Shown here: positions 1-9,918 of the stretch, in pieces
How the letters are laid out: every line of letters begins with the position of its first letter
Position numbering within the stretch: position 1 is the first letter of the stretch
DNA from: Cristatella mucedo
Taxonomy: Eukaryota > Bryozoa > Phylactolaemata > Cristatellidae
Direction of reading: 5' to 3'
Assembly: GCA_009760855.2 (NCBI GenBank)
Contig: WPIO01000012.1
Coordinates: forward strand, 5,104,001 to 5,168,000
DNA: 64,000 nt
Translations under genes and position numbers: made by a program
Notes under the pieces: generated by a model
The model's input: the letters and a program-made list of their open reading frames with translations, nothing else
The model's database searches: none
Told to the model about the DNA's origin: nothing

Positions 1-448
1 TTCAATTCATTAGACACTTATACTTATTGTTTGCTCATTCACTCTCATTACTAAACTTCATTTTTACGAACGAACACTTAATTTCTACATAATGGTGGCA
101 ATGCAAATTCGACATGGACGCACTTTCATCATATTAATCTCTCTTTCACACCGTCAGTCAGCTCATTGAGCAGCCAGAACCCAATTATTCGATGGGCGTT
201 GCAAGCAGTTGACATCAACCTGCATCTCGCCAAATCGAAGCTGCTCTGACCGCGCCCCTCCGTGTACAGATATCCCCCCCCCCCCTTGTCACCAGGCGAC
301 CAGCAGGCCGTATGTCACTTCCGGTAGGGAAACCGAAACCTCCCACCGCTCCGTGGAGGCGAGCTCTTTCGTTTGCTCGATATGTATACCAGAACCAGTG
401 TCGGCTCATCGCGAACGCAAGCTCCAGCCTCAAAGGCTCGTCAGTCCA
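1..448. other. No gene recognised; possible upstream region
   Basis: No exon, repeat family or promoter motif could be supported here. A run of about 13 C lies near 270-283. The stretch precedes a candidate first exon at 449 and could be 5' UTR or promoter, but no TATA box or initiator stands out. Confidence 0.3.
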
Positions 449-542
449 ATGGCCTTTCACAACCAGTATCCGGGACTACTGCCGTCAGCCGGCCAGGTGC
501 CGTTAGGCAATCTGAAGGAGGCCAAACCCGAACGCTGCAATG
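449..542 (+). CDS. Candidate first coding exon, unknown protein
   Basis: An ATG at 449 opens 31 codons plus one base, ending at a good splice donor (AATG|GTAGGT). The peptide begins MAFHNQYPGLLPSAG and has no low-complexity bias. It joins in phase (1 to 1) with the candidate exon at 930-1051. However, that chain ends in phase 0, which does not match the phase needed by the exon at 2492, so it may need a missing exon or belong to another transcript or gene. It is not recognised as a known family. An in-frame open stretch also extends upstream of the ATG, so the start is chosen only because it is the last Met before the donor. Confidence 0.3.
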
Positions 543-929
543 GTAGGTTGTCTTGCTTCTGTTATCACGCTACTTCCTTTACCTCGTTATTCGCCGGTTG
601 ATGCTTCACACTTCACTTGGAATCATATCAGATCGGATCCGACCGTCCCCCAACCTAGAGAGACGAATGCACTCAATGATGAGTCACAAGCGATCTGCAG
701 TTGTGGTTGACAGAACTGGCCGGGCGTGTTTCTTGATCTATATTCTCATTACATATTTTTAGCTCGCATCAGATGCCCATAGATGCACAGCTTTCGAAAA
801 AATGTGCCTGATTCCGACCACGGGTGCAATCAATACCTTTCGCCCGATTTGCACGCGAAATCCTATAGTCGTGATCGTATGGTCCAAGCCTCACAACTGA
901 TCATATCGAAGGCAACTTCGTGCGATCAG

Positions 930-1051
930 CAAGTGCTTCTAACTTGTACTTAAATCACAAGAAGCGCAAAGCAGCTGGCTGCGCTCGACAGAACCAGCAG
1001 CAGAGCACTGCTGGATTCGTTTATGAAATCGCCCATCAACGCATTAGATCG
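930..1051 (+). CDS. Candidate second exon, basic and Gln-rich
   Basis: Entered after CAG at 927-929 in phase 1, this 122-base stretch gives 40 stop-free codons with a basic patch (NHKKRKAAG) and a short Gln run, then a donor TCG|GTAAAG. The acceptor has a weak pyrimidine tract. A LINE-A tail starts 9 bases after the donor, so the intron would be almost immediately occupied by repeat. The phase fits the exon at 449-542 but not the exon at 2492-2550. Function unknown. Confidence 0.25.
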
Positions 1052-1060
1052 GTAAAGTAT

Positions 1061-1253
1061 GCTGACCCTGTGCATGTCACCCCTAACCATGTTATTCATT
1101 TTGTTTTTTTTTCAAGCATGATTTTACTTACCATTCAATTGCATTTCACTTTGCAGCAATTGTAAAGCGCCTAGAGAGAGATTAAGTTCTCTGAAGGCAC
1201 TTTATCAAGTGAATTATTATTATTATTATTATCATTATTATTAAAGTATCCAA
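1061..1253 (+). mobile_element. LINE-A 3' tail
   Basis: The sequence carries the LINE-A 3' UTR words (GTGCATGTCACCCCTAACC, AAGCGCCTAGAGAGAGATTA, TTCTCTGAAGGCACTT) and ends in an (ATT)n tract. It is a 5'-truncated copy with no coding part. Confidence 0.85.
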
Positions 1254-1757
1254 AGAGCTCGAGGAGATTGGGCATATGGTGCGTGCGTGAATAAGGCAAT
1301 CAAATCCACGGCTAAAGGAAGTGAAGTGAAGTTTTGGCATGTGAAAATGAATCATGGAATGAATCGTGGAATGAAGGCGCCTGGTAATTAGTGATTGTAG
1401 CTAGGGTTTTGGGTTAGTTGGGGTTTAGGATCAAGTTGTAGTGTAAAAGGCTTGGTTAAGTTTAGCATGAGTTTGAGATTGGTGAGGGGGCGCGACCCCG
1501 TCTCCGTGATGAACAGCTTTCATTAGCAGTGTTGATCAAGGCACACATTTATATAGATACTAGCCCACGAGGAGCTAACTGCAGTAAACCCGTAAACTTG
1601 CCGTATGAGGGCCGTCTAGCTACGTAGCAGCACTACGTAAATATGGCCCACGAAGTTTTTATTTACGTGGCTCTTATCAGTATAGGATATTCCTATGCCA
1701 GTGCAACTTCAGGGAATGACAAAAGCAAGCTGGTGATCAGCTGATTCAATAGCCACA
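1254..1757. other. No gene recognised
   Basis: The segment is unique-looking. At about 1400-1432 it contains a degenerate telomere-like run (GGGTTTTGGGTTAG, GGGGTTTAGG). No exon or transposon ends could be supported. Confidence 0.3.
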
Positions 1758-1895
1758 TTTTCATAGAAGCAGAAAAGCCTTAGTGGCTATCACTTCTGCT
1801 TTCAGTAAGCAATAAAGAATGTCCTGCTGTAGGGCTCTAACCCATGACCTAGGTCGGGAAGCATCTTACCCTTAGGTTAAGACCCAAATCATCTG
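1758..1895 (-). mobile_element. SINE-B copy
   Basis: Read on the minus strand, this matches the other SINE-B copies: a tRNA-like region with a B-box-like GGGTTAGAGCCC, then a body with TTTATTGC, GATAGCCACTAAGGC and CTTCTATGAAAA. Related copies are at 23225-23360, 26985-27115 (both minus) and 48880-49025 (plus). It is diverged and target duplications are not visible. Confidence 0.6.
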
Positions 1896-2491
1896 TGATA
1901 GTTGCTTGTTGGTCCTTCCCATCATTGCTATCATTTTGCTGACCCGGGCTAGGTGCGCTTGCATTTGACAATGAACAGCATGTTTTGTCACCTTGACATT
2001 ATGTATGGCTTAAGATGGTGCTGAGGCAAGTTCTAAGGCAGTCTGCTAACTGGGATTATCTGGCCAAGCTCTTCTTTATGGCTCCTCTTTATGTTTTCCT
2101 TGTTGTTTAGCTGCTGTGGCTTTGTGGCTTTACGGCTTGCTGCTTAGACCAAAATCTGACGAGAAATCTGCAGAATGCTGGACATGAGAGGGTGCCGGCT
2201 AGAGCCAGTTGTGGAGCATCAGGGATCGATTGGGGAGGGGATGGCAGCCGTTATGTAATGTAAGGTAATGTAATGTCTCTCCAGGTGGGTCTGGTAAATG
2301 GCATTCTGCTAAGGAAGCCATCTACTTGAAGAAGTTATAGGTGTTGCCATCTCGGTCCCATTGTGCTATCGGTATTTCCTCCTTGTTTTTTGTACATGTC
2401 TATGCTTAAAGAGCTTGTTGTGTACTATCTACTCGTCGTTTTGCAATGCCAGCAGTGTTCGGTCTGCTGCTGATCGCATCTTTCTTTCTAG
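1896..2491. other. Probable intron sequence
   Basis: No coding potential is convincing. A short run of GTAAT repeats at 2252-2276 resembles the terminal tract of LINE-B but lacks the adjoining hairpin. The 3' edge is a good acceptor (TTTCTTTCTAG) for the exon at 2492. Confidence 0.35.
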
Positions 2492-2550
2492 GCGAGGCGC
2501 CTACGCCGCGATGCCTCCGAACGAGATGCGCCGAGCCAAGATTAGCCAAG
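2492..2550 (+). CDS. Coiled-coil gene, exon a (probable start exon)
   Basis: An acceptor with a pyrimidine tract (TTTCTTTCTAG) is followed by 59 bases and a donor AAG|GTTAGT. The ATG at 2511 opens MPPNEMRRAKISQ and ends in phase 1, exactly what the exon at 4115 needs. This frame is the only one that stays open through the next three exons. The ATG may be the true start, with 2492-2510 as 5' UTR, but the frame is also open back to the acceptor, so coding could begin further upstream. The four exons together give about 114 residues, charged and helix-forming. I do not recognise the family. Confidence 0.55.
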
Positions 2551-2723
2551 GTTAGTATGTACGTGCTGGTTTGGTCGCATGCTCTGCTTGACTGAGCTGT
2601 GTATCTCTCAATATCAGTCTCACGCGAACAGCAGTTTTTGGTATTTCTCACTGCCATCCCTGAGTGCCTCACGATCATGGTCCAAGAGAGGAATGTTTAC
2701 CCTTAAGAATATAAAATGTTCAT

Positions 2724-2835
2724 AATTTATTTGTATAGTGCCCCGAGAGAACTTGCTCTCTATCTAGGCACTTCATATATGCAGCAGGGCTCGAACCCAC
2801 GATCTTGATCATTAAAGGCAAGCACATTAAATTTG
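2724..2835 (-). mobile_element. SINE-A fragment
   Basis: Read on the minus strand it has the B-box-like GGGTTCGAGCCC followed by ATATGAAGTGCCTAG, AGAGAGCAAGTTCTCT and GGGGCACTAT, the SINE-A order. The A-box end is largely lost. Confidence 0.65.
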
Positions 2836-3423
2836 CTCCATGATCCCACAAAGCCGTTTTTGACCGTATCGGTAGGGGCTCCAAATTCTATGGGCAGACC
2901 TACTAGCCTTGGGCTTTTCTGCATGCATCCCCTTGCCCTTGCATTATGGCATGTACTTAGTACAGGATTTGTCAGAATATCATTCGGACTGTATGTGGAA
3001 AGACTGATATTGTAGTAGACCATGAGTCTGGGAACATTTTGTGGTATTACCCAAAATTGAAACTGGTAATAAAAAAATATGATCAATGGCCTCACAATAT
3101 TTGTTCTTTGCCTTTTGAAACCGCCACATCTTCTTTTTAACCCCATTTGTAATAAGTTACTTAAGTTCCCCAGCCCTTGCTAGATAGCCGTGTAGACATT
3201 TTAACCACACGGTTAAATTTGGCATGTGTCAGAAATTCTTGGGATCAGCTTTAGGGGAGGCAGCTTGGACATTTTTACTACTTGTGCTATTTCGTGGGCA
3301 TAAATATCTTAACCGTGAATTTAACACTATGATGATCCGACAGGTTTTTGGAGCTTCCTGTATATGCTATGATGCTTCATGCTCACATTGTCAAATCGGC
3401 TGTTGGTGGTTCTGATCAAAACT

Positions 3424-3565
<142 letters not shown>

Positions 3566-4114
3566 TGTAGGCCTGTTTGCATGTTAGATCAATTTCCAAC
3601 TCCATTCCAGTGATGACGGTGCCTTAATCACAATTATATATTACTCCAATCGAGAGCATTATCTCGTCAGTGCATCTGTCGTTGCCCAAGCCGTATTGCT
3701 TTCGCCCATATCACGATGCCACTAGGCCAGTGGGGATCTTGATACCATGTCGAAGATTCATCGGTTTGTGGGACTCATTACAATGCACTTTAGGGCATTT
3801 ACTTTTTGAGCAGATTAGGATATTGTCTTGGAGCAAGCTCAGAACAAGCACACTTGAATTAGCTGCTGTACTGTCAGTATCTAACTAATAGACCGATACA
3901 CAGTGATCTTTGCTTGCACATCACTGGTCAGTGAAGCTAGGGTAATATGGAACATCATTCAGGAGTGGGTCAGAACCTTGAAAACAATCGATTGCCTTCG
4001 CTTGGCCGGTGCTCTGACATTAAGGAGGCGACCTTCTCTCTCTCTCTCTCTCTCTTTTTCTTTCTTTCTCTCCCTCGAATGTGTTATTTTGCCCAACCAG
4101 CTATCTCTTTGCAG

Positions 4115-4195
4115 TTGCTCAAGAAGAAACAGCTGAGTATGAAGCATACAAGCAGAGCCAGCGTGTTTCTCATGTTTCATATGTGGGAACTGTCG
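4115..4195 (+). CDS. Coiled-coil gene, exon b
   Basis: The acceptor CTCTTTGCAG and donor TCG|GTAAGC are both strong. In the phase supplied by the previous exon the 81 bases encode AQEETAEYEAYKQSQRVSHV and a further short segment ending YVGTV, with no stop. The acidic start followed by Q/R-rich sequence looks like a helix. The other two frames are incompatible with the next exon, which supports this frame. The CT-rich run at 4034-4075 lies upstream of the acceptor. Confidence 0.65.
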
Positions 4196-4206
4196 GTAAG
4201 CTATCG

Positions 4207-4300
4207 TAGTGCTGCTGCTGCTACTGCCGTCGTCTCTGCTGCTGCTACTGCCGTCGCCTCTGCTGCTGTTGCTGCTGCTGCCGCTGCTACTGAATTGATT
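4207..4300. repeat. Imperfect GCT trinucleotide / 24-bp repeat in intron
   Basis: Starting about 12 bases after the donor at 4196, (GCT)n units alternate with CTGCCGTCG, giving two 24-bp copies and a GCT-rich end. It lies in a short intron (4196-4455), so Ala/Ser-rich translations are not coding. Confidence 0.85.
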
Positions 4301-4455
4301 CCGATGTACTGATGTTGGTACTTTGGTGCTGCTGCACTCAGCTGTGCTGCAGCATCAGCTGAAAAATGAGTCAAGTGCATCGGCACCATTAAAATATTGC
4401 CTATGGGGAGTACTTGGAGGGAGCTACCCGGGCTTCCATTCTTATTCTTCCATAG

Positions 4456-4532
4456 GTGGCCAGCTCAACAAAGCTCGGTCACGGAGGGTAGCACATACCC
4501 AGTCACTGGCTTCTAACCTGATGCAAAAGAAG
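4456..4532 (+). CDS. Coiled-coil gene, exon c
   Basis: The acceptor TTATTCTTCCATAG and donor AAG|GTAGGT bound 77 bases. Completing the Gly codon from the previous exon, the frame reads GQLNKARSRRVAHTQSLASN and then LMQKK, ending in phase 0. This exon is very basic. The alternative frame hits a stop within 36 bases, which fixes the frame of exon b as well. The donor is followed by a long TG repeat (4566-4654). Confidence 0.65.
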
Positions 4533-4563
4533 GTAGGTTTGTATGTGTGCGCACGTATGTGTG

Positions 4564-4565
<2 letters not shown>

Positions 4566-4654
<89 letters not shown>
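4566..4654. repeat. (TG)n microsatellite
   Basis: A nearly pure TG array of about 89 bp lying in the intron after exon c, flanked by interrupted TG/TGTA units. Confidence 0.97.
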
Positions 4655-4657
<3 letters not shown>

Positions 4658-4816
4658 GCATGTCCAAATGATATTGCCAAGACAGCTGCATTACTCTAGT
4701 TGTTTGTTCCATGCAGTTAGCTTCATCTTGCTTGTATAACATATATTCACCATTCTTCTGCAACCATCGATGGTGGAAATGTTGCTAGTGCTTCCTCTTA
4801 CGTGCTGCTTTGATTG

Positions 4817-4870
4817 CCCAAGCTTGCTTGCTTGTGCTTGCTTGCTTGTGCACAAGCAAGCAAGCTTGGG
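4817..4870. repeat. Perfect 21-bp inverted repeat
   Basis: The arm at 4817-4837 (starting CCCAAGCTTGCTTGC) is the exact reverse complement of 4850-4870, with a 12-base loop. The arms are themselves built from CTTG units. No target duplication or transposon motif is attached, so it is reported as a potential hairpin only. Confidence 0.9.
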
Positions 4871-5047
4871 AAAGTCATGGATTGGGTCGACCTTTGTCAT
4901 GCACGGTGCTATTATTGAATGTAGCAGCTTCCAAATTAAATTCTTTACCCGAAAACAGCGCACTCAGCAGTGCTAGAAACCACAGCTGCGAATACTTATG
5001 AAACTGGCACCACAAAGCATGGTTAACAGATCGTAAAAGCGGCCCGA

Positions 5048-5355
5048 TGCACTGCAGCCCTGATGCTCTGCAGCCTCGATGCTCTGCAGCCCCGATGTAC
5101 TGCAGCCCCGATGCACTGCAGCCCCGATGCACTACAGCCACGATGCTCTGCAGCCCCGGATGTACTGCAGCCCCGATGTATTGCTGCCCCGATGTACTGC
5201 TGCCCCGATGTACTGCTGCCCCGATGTACTGCTGCCCCGATGTACTGCTGCCCCGATGTACTGCTGCCCCGATGCTCTGCAGCCTCGATGCTCTGCAGCC
5301 CCGATGTACTGCAGCCTCGATGCACTGCAGCCCCGGTGCACTGCAGCCTCGATGC
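5048..5355. repeat. 16-bp minisatellite, about 19 copies
   Basis: The unit is GATGTACTGCTGCCCC with two main variants (CTGCAG and CTGCTG). The CTGCTG type forms an inner block of tandem copies, with CTGCAG types on both sides. Because 16 is not a multiple of 3 and the unit lacks stops, several frames on both strands stay open; none is a supported gene. The array lies in the intron between 4533 and 7355. Confidence 0.95.
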
Positions 5356-5539
5356 TGACAATAGCAGAGCACGACAGTAATCAAGATCAGCCTCGGGAAC
5401 TAACTCGTGTAGTTTCTAGTTCTGTATTTTTCAAAGCAACCGTCGAATCTATGCAGGACAACCCCAAGAAGTTAACTGAGTGTCGAAATAGCAATCCTTA
5501 AGCTGTCAAAGATCAGAATACTCGTAGGCCCTAATTATT

Positions 5540-5985
5540 TAAATTGAGGAGCAGCTAATCCATCTGCTAGGTTCCAGAAACAAACTCAAGTGTATTTCAA
5601 TCGGGTTTTAGCAAAAACCGCTGTGCATAATCAGCACAGTTACACGTGAATTGTGACCTTACAAGTGCTGATTTATATAGTCACCCTGCTAGTTCTGCTG
5701 CATCTCTCGGCATTCTTGTATACCATTGATCACCAACTCTTTCTTGAGTGCCCATCATCTCACCTGGGCATTGCCGCCATCATCCCAGCACTGCAATGGT
5801 TTAGTCCTACCTCAGTCATTAAATTTAGAGCATAGATGTCTATGGTCAACCGTCATGCAGGTCAGCCTTTAAAATATGGAGTACCCCAGGGATCCATTGT
5901 GTGTAAACTTCATACTCTCTGTCTTGTCGATGCAATCGCCAAGTTATGTGCAGACTTGAATGTATGTAGATTATACATAGCTAGA
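5540..5985 (+). pseudogene. LINE-A reverse transcriptase fragment, degraded
   Basis: Fragments in several frames match the reverse transcriptase of the copy at 44890: a degraded motif-A area (DTIDH-like, TIDHQLFLECPSSHLG) and GVPQGS-like (YGVPQGSIV). Stops and frameshifts are frequent, and it is cut off before the YADD motif. SINE-A follows directly. Confidence 0.7.
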
Positions 5986-6009
5986 TCTGTGCCATTATTT
6001 CTCCTTGCC

Positions 6010-6165
6010 TTCGAGCTTAGCTGGATTGGTCCAGCGGTTAAGGTGCTCGCCCCGACCAAGGTCTGGCTGAGGTCTTGGGCTCGAGCCCTGAGGCATATGT
6101 GAAGCGCCTGAATAGAGATTCAGTTCTCTTGGGGTGCTATACAAATGAATTATATATTTATTATG
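6010..6165 (+). mobile_element. SINE-A copy, near full length
   Basis: The head GCTGGATTGGTCCAGCGGTT has an A-box fitting TRGYNNARNNG (TGGTCCAGCGG) and a B-box-like GGGCTCGAGCCC. The tail GAAGCGCCTGAATAGAGATT then GTTCTCTTGGGGTGCTATAC precedes an AT-rich end. The tail resembles that of LINE-A. Confidence 0.85.
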
Positions 6166-6318
6166 TCGAGCTATCTTTACTCTCTTGCAGCATATATTGC
6201 TGACAGCTACAGTTCGATTGCAGCAAACACCATCAAATTGTATTACGACAAAACCAGCATAATTGTGAGTACCATGCTCAAAAACTAATTTTCATTAGAT
6301 GACAGCATCAGCTCTACA

Positions 6319-6602
6319 GTGTAATGTAATGTATCTCTGTCTGTAACTCCACAAAGCCATAAAGACTATGTGGGTGCTACACAGGAGAGTTTTTTGTAGC
6401 TCACTCGCAGCCTAAGCAGCTTTTGGTACACACTCAGTAGCCAACAGACTTCGTCTCACGAAACAAAGAGAAAGTGGGAAGCATAGCAGAGTCAGGAGAG
6501 CAGTTGAGGTAGTGAGTAGCATGGAAGTAGGAGCTCAGGACCGCTGAAAACGATGAGCCATAGTCGGCAGCAATAGAGTAGTTGTCGTTGCATAAGAAAG
6601 CG
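6319..6602 (-). mobile_element. LINE-B 3' end
   Basis: On the minus strand it ends with the LINE-B hairpin and an (ACATT)n tract. Shared words include TAGCCAACAGACTTCGTCTC and GAGAAAGTGGGAAGCATAGC, both as read on the plus strand. The copy has no intact ORF. Confidence 0.85.
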
Positions 6603-6720
6603 TACAACCTCCAGCTTCCTAACATCGAACCAATCTGGGCTTGATTAGAAAAGGATATTATAGCAAAGCTGGACCAAGCATGTGTGGCATCCCATCTAGA
6701 CTTCTGTAACTCATTTCGTT

Positions 6721-7010
6721 TGTTTTTCAAGCATGATTTTACTTACCATTCAATTGCATTTCACTTTACAGCAAATGTAAAGCGCCTAGAGAGAGATTAA
6801 GTTCTCTGAGGGCGCTTTATCAAGTGAATTATTATTATTATTATTAACTCATTACTTGCAGTTCTTCTTGCATGCACAGTAAGATGGTTGCAATTGGTGA
6901 AAAACTCTGCAGCTTGGCTTGTCTGTCTAGAACGATGCAACTGCCACATGACACAACTTCTCATCGACCTGCACTGGCTTTTTATCAAATAGCATAGCGC
7001 CTTCAAGATT
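6721..7010 (+). mobile_element. LINE-A tail followed by a second LINE-A fragment
   Basis: 6721-6846 is a clean LINE-A tail with (ATT)n. 6855-7010 is a separate diverged piece of the reverse transcriptase C-terminal region (GGTGAAAAACTCTGCAGC, CGACCTGCACTGGCTTTTTA), equivalent to the LHWLPV region of intact relatives. The second copy is therefore adjacent to the tail of the first. Confidence 0.75.
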
Positions 7011-7144
7011 CTGACACTAACTTGTATTTTGCTTTACCCTTCTACTCTCTGCAGCATTTGCTCCGTCAGTGTGAATTGACTGTTGTGTGCTAATGTTTGA
7101 TGTAGCGGTGAAGCTATTGCTAATCAGTTTACAGAATTCCATTC

Positions 7145-7215
7145 CACCATATGCAAATTCCCTAGAATGAGATTTAATTCGTTTAGGGTACTATATAAAT
7201 GCTTTATTAGTAGTA
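7145..7215 (+). mobile_element. SINE-A tail remnant
   Basis: ATATGCAAATTCCCTAGAAT, GAGATTTAATTCGTTTAGGG and TACTATATAAATG follow the SINE-A tail order with many changes. The tRNA-like head is not recognisable. Confidence 0.45.
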
Positions 7216-7355
7216 CTACTACTCTGGTATGTGAGGCAGCCCCTGCTGCCACCGACCTGTGTAGCCTGTCGGCTTCGACTTCGAGACGACAAGGCAGGGA
7301 CTCGGCCTGCCGAGCATGCAACGATAGATAGATAAATATGAATCACCTTTTGCAG

Positions 7356-7501
7356 CTTGCTGACGAGCATCGAAGGCGAATCACCAAGGATCTTGAACAG
7401 GCTCAGCACGAGCGGCACAAGGCTTTGCAGAGGCAGAAGGCAGAGGTCGGCGAGGTGTCGGAGCTGGCTCGACAGCGGCGGCTCGACGACGATCGCAGGC
7501 G
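7356..7501 (+). CDS. Coiled-coil gene, exon d (long heptad-rich exon)
   Basis: The acceptor CCTTTTGCAG and donor AGGCG|GTATGT bound 146 bases. In phase 0, as supplied by exon c, it encodes 48 residues beginning LADEHRRRITKDLEQAQHER, strongly charged with Leu/Ala spacing of a coiled coil and ending LDDDRR. Base composition is higher in GC than the flanks. It ends in phase 2, so at least one more exon is required; none was located with confidence before 14 kb. The protein may act in the cytoskeleton or cilia as many such proteins do, but nothing in the sequence identifies it. Confidence 0.7.
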
Positions 7502-9918
7502 GTATGTGTAGCCATAGATATGCGCACTGACTGCTTGCATGCCGGCCTAGCGAAGTTGATCGAATGAGGCCTCAGAGGAAGGTCACTGTAGCAGCAGTAG
7601 CAGCAAGTGGTTCAGTGTGTGCTCCTCGAGTTGGCATGATCTATGCATCGCTCTGCGGATTAGGAATGTACTTGCATGCATGGTGCATCGACATCAGTCC
7701 TTCAGCGATTGCTTTAGCAATCTCCACTGTTGCCTGCGAGCATCGCATGCACTCGAACTTCCTCTTAAAAATATTTTCTTCATGTGTATAGAAGAATTTA
7801 ATCTCTCTAAAAATGCCATGTAGCTTGAGCTCACGAGCTCGGTCATCAAAAACATTCACCTTGACCTTTGTCTAGGCGATCACCTTAACAACTGGGCTCA
7901 ACCAACATCTGTCAGTTGGCTTGTACTGGACTAAATTGTATAAGCTAAACCAGTCATCTACCAACAGTGTGATATAGCACCAAAACCACATATATCAGGC
8001 AGCTTGCAATGGCTTGCTGATTGAAAACACATAAGTAAGGGATAGCAGTCGATGTGTATATGCACAGAATCTTGGTTGCTGTATTTTTTAAAGCAGTGAT
8101 GCCAGCCATATGCTTTAATTCCAATCAGGCTTAGCTTCCCTATCCTGACAGTTTCCCAGACCTGAAATTACTGACCCCGAGAAGTGCGATCCATACTAGG
8201 GGCTGCAAATTGCAAAGCTGATGCATGCTTGCTTAAGATAAAGGTCGAACGGCAAGAGAAACCGGAGCAGACAGAAGCAGCCGTAGAACGTGCTTCTAGA
8301 GGGAGCAGGCTCGTGCGTTGCTTAGGTTTGTAACCAGCTGCCTTCGGCAGACTGGCTGTAAACGTAGGCTCGAGTTCCTTCCTCGTGGAGGTCGGTCTCT
8401 GGGCGTCGGTGAGGCGCCTGTAGTGGCAAGCTAGCTCTTTATGGATGGAGCATTTCGAGGATCCTCGGCCTTGACCGTATGCCTTGAGGGGCACAAAGCC
8501 CTAGCGATCGAGCACTGACCGCAAGCAAGGCTGCTTTAAAAAACTACTCGCTGATAGGAAAGCCACCTGAAGATCTGTGCTTTCCGGGCTTCAGATCAAC
8601 TAAATATAACTAAAACCGTTTAAGCTCTGAACAGCATGGTATCAGAGGAGTTGTGTAATGCAAGCTTAGTGGTTGCTCTAACGTGTTTGCGCATTGCCTA
8701 ATGCGCTTTGCCACTCCCTAAATATGTACATTTGGTATAGCTGTGGCGGCAGTTTCAGGTCGTACTATTGCCGTGATCGTTGTAGGAAAAATGAAGCCTT
8801 CCTGGACAAATTACAAGCACATTAGCTGGCAGAATCAGCTCTCTCTTGGCTTACACGCTGGTGATAAGCATAAGCCAAATGTTTACGAGCCCATAAAGGC
8901 ACGTGACCCCTAGTAAGATATCATATGTTGCCAAGGAAAGGTGACGTGGTTAAAATCGGAAGCTGCCCCATTGCTGGTGGACTGCATTTGCTAGTAGAAG
9001 CTGCAGAGGGCATGCAAACCTTCGGTCTGGGTGGGTATCTTTGCTGTTAAATTAATATCAATGTTATATCAATGAGCTGTGGCATTACTATATCTGAGCG
9101 ACTTACTTGTTATTTTTGCTTTCATTTGCATCAAATATGTATGTATAGATAGCTGCTGAATATGCTGTATGCCGCATGGATTTCGATATTGATTTCCGGT
9201 TGTCATCTTGTTTTCACTGACGCCGACTGATTCACCAATCGCCAGCTTCAGTCGACCTCTTGACCTGCGCCCTCTGCTCTACACTGATCTTTTCGTTGCC
9301 AGCAGCTCTTTGTCTTTGCTACAATGCCAAATTTCATCAGAGATGCTGTGATGGAAATTCTTGCTACCCATCAGCATTACCCAATAAGATATTAGGTTCG
9401 CCAGAAAATGCTCAACACAAGCTTGTCTGGCTACCTTGGTAAAAGTAGGTTAGGCCTTTAGAAGCTCTGTCGCTCCGAAGCCGGAGACAAGGCAGAGGCT
9501 GGGAGAGCCTGAAGTGAGGCGACTGCAGTGTCGTACTATTCGTTGGTGCTTATTCGAGCCTCCAGTCATCAGGCCCAAGTGGGCTGCGTGCTTAAGTTTT
9601 TATAAAGCGAACTAAAAGTAGTAGTGGCCTCCAGTGAGCAATCGTTGCCAGCCGTTGGTGCGATGCTCCACGCTAAACTAAAAGATATGACACTCGCAGC
9701 CAAAGCAAGCGAAAAATAAAGCCGGTGTGTAGCCAAGAAGTAGCCGTGAATGGCGACTGAAAATTGAGTGCCAGAAGTGGTAGCACTGAAACCGCTGCAG
9801 CAAGAACTGAAGTTAGGACTCGAACTCAAGGACTCGGGTGGATACGTGTGCCGCTAGCAAGCTCTGAGAGAAGAGCTGGGAGAGCCAATTCCAAGTTCGG
9901 ACCTGAGTATGCCCGCGT
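7502..9918. other. Probable intron; no supported exon
   Basis: A stretch near 8235-8330 reads as a charged peptide in one + frame but has a stop in the phase required by exon d, and its antisense is also open. No repeat family could be assigned in this 2.4 kb. Confidence 0.35.

Noticed and set aside
1394-1432. Interstitial telomere repeat
   Set aside because: GGGTTT-like units are too degenerate and too few; a similar run at 44.5 kb belongs to a MITE interior.
5047-5501. Cys/Pro-rich open frames across the 16-bp array
   Set aside because: Three plus and three minus frames are all open because the unit lacks stops; this is a minisatellite in an intron.
6010-6165. Possible functional tRNA gene
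   Set aside because: The A- and B-box-like motifs belong to SINE-A: the cloverleaf is incomplete and the sequence continues into the LINE-like tail.
8235-8330. Charged peptide-like stretch as the next exon of the coiled-coil gene
   Set aside because: In the phase required by the previous exon it meets a stop, and the acceptor is poor.
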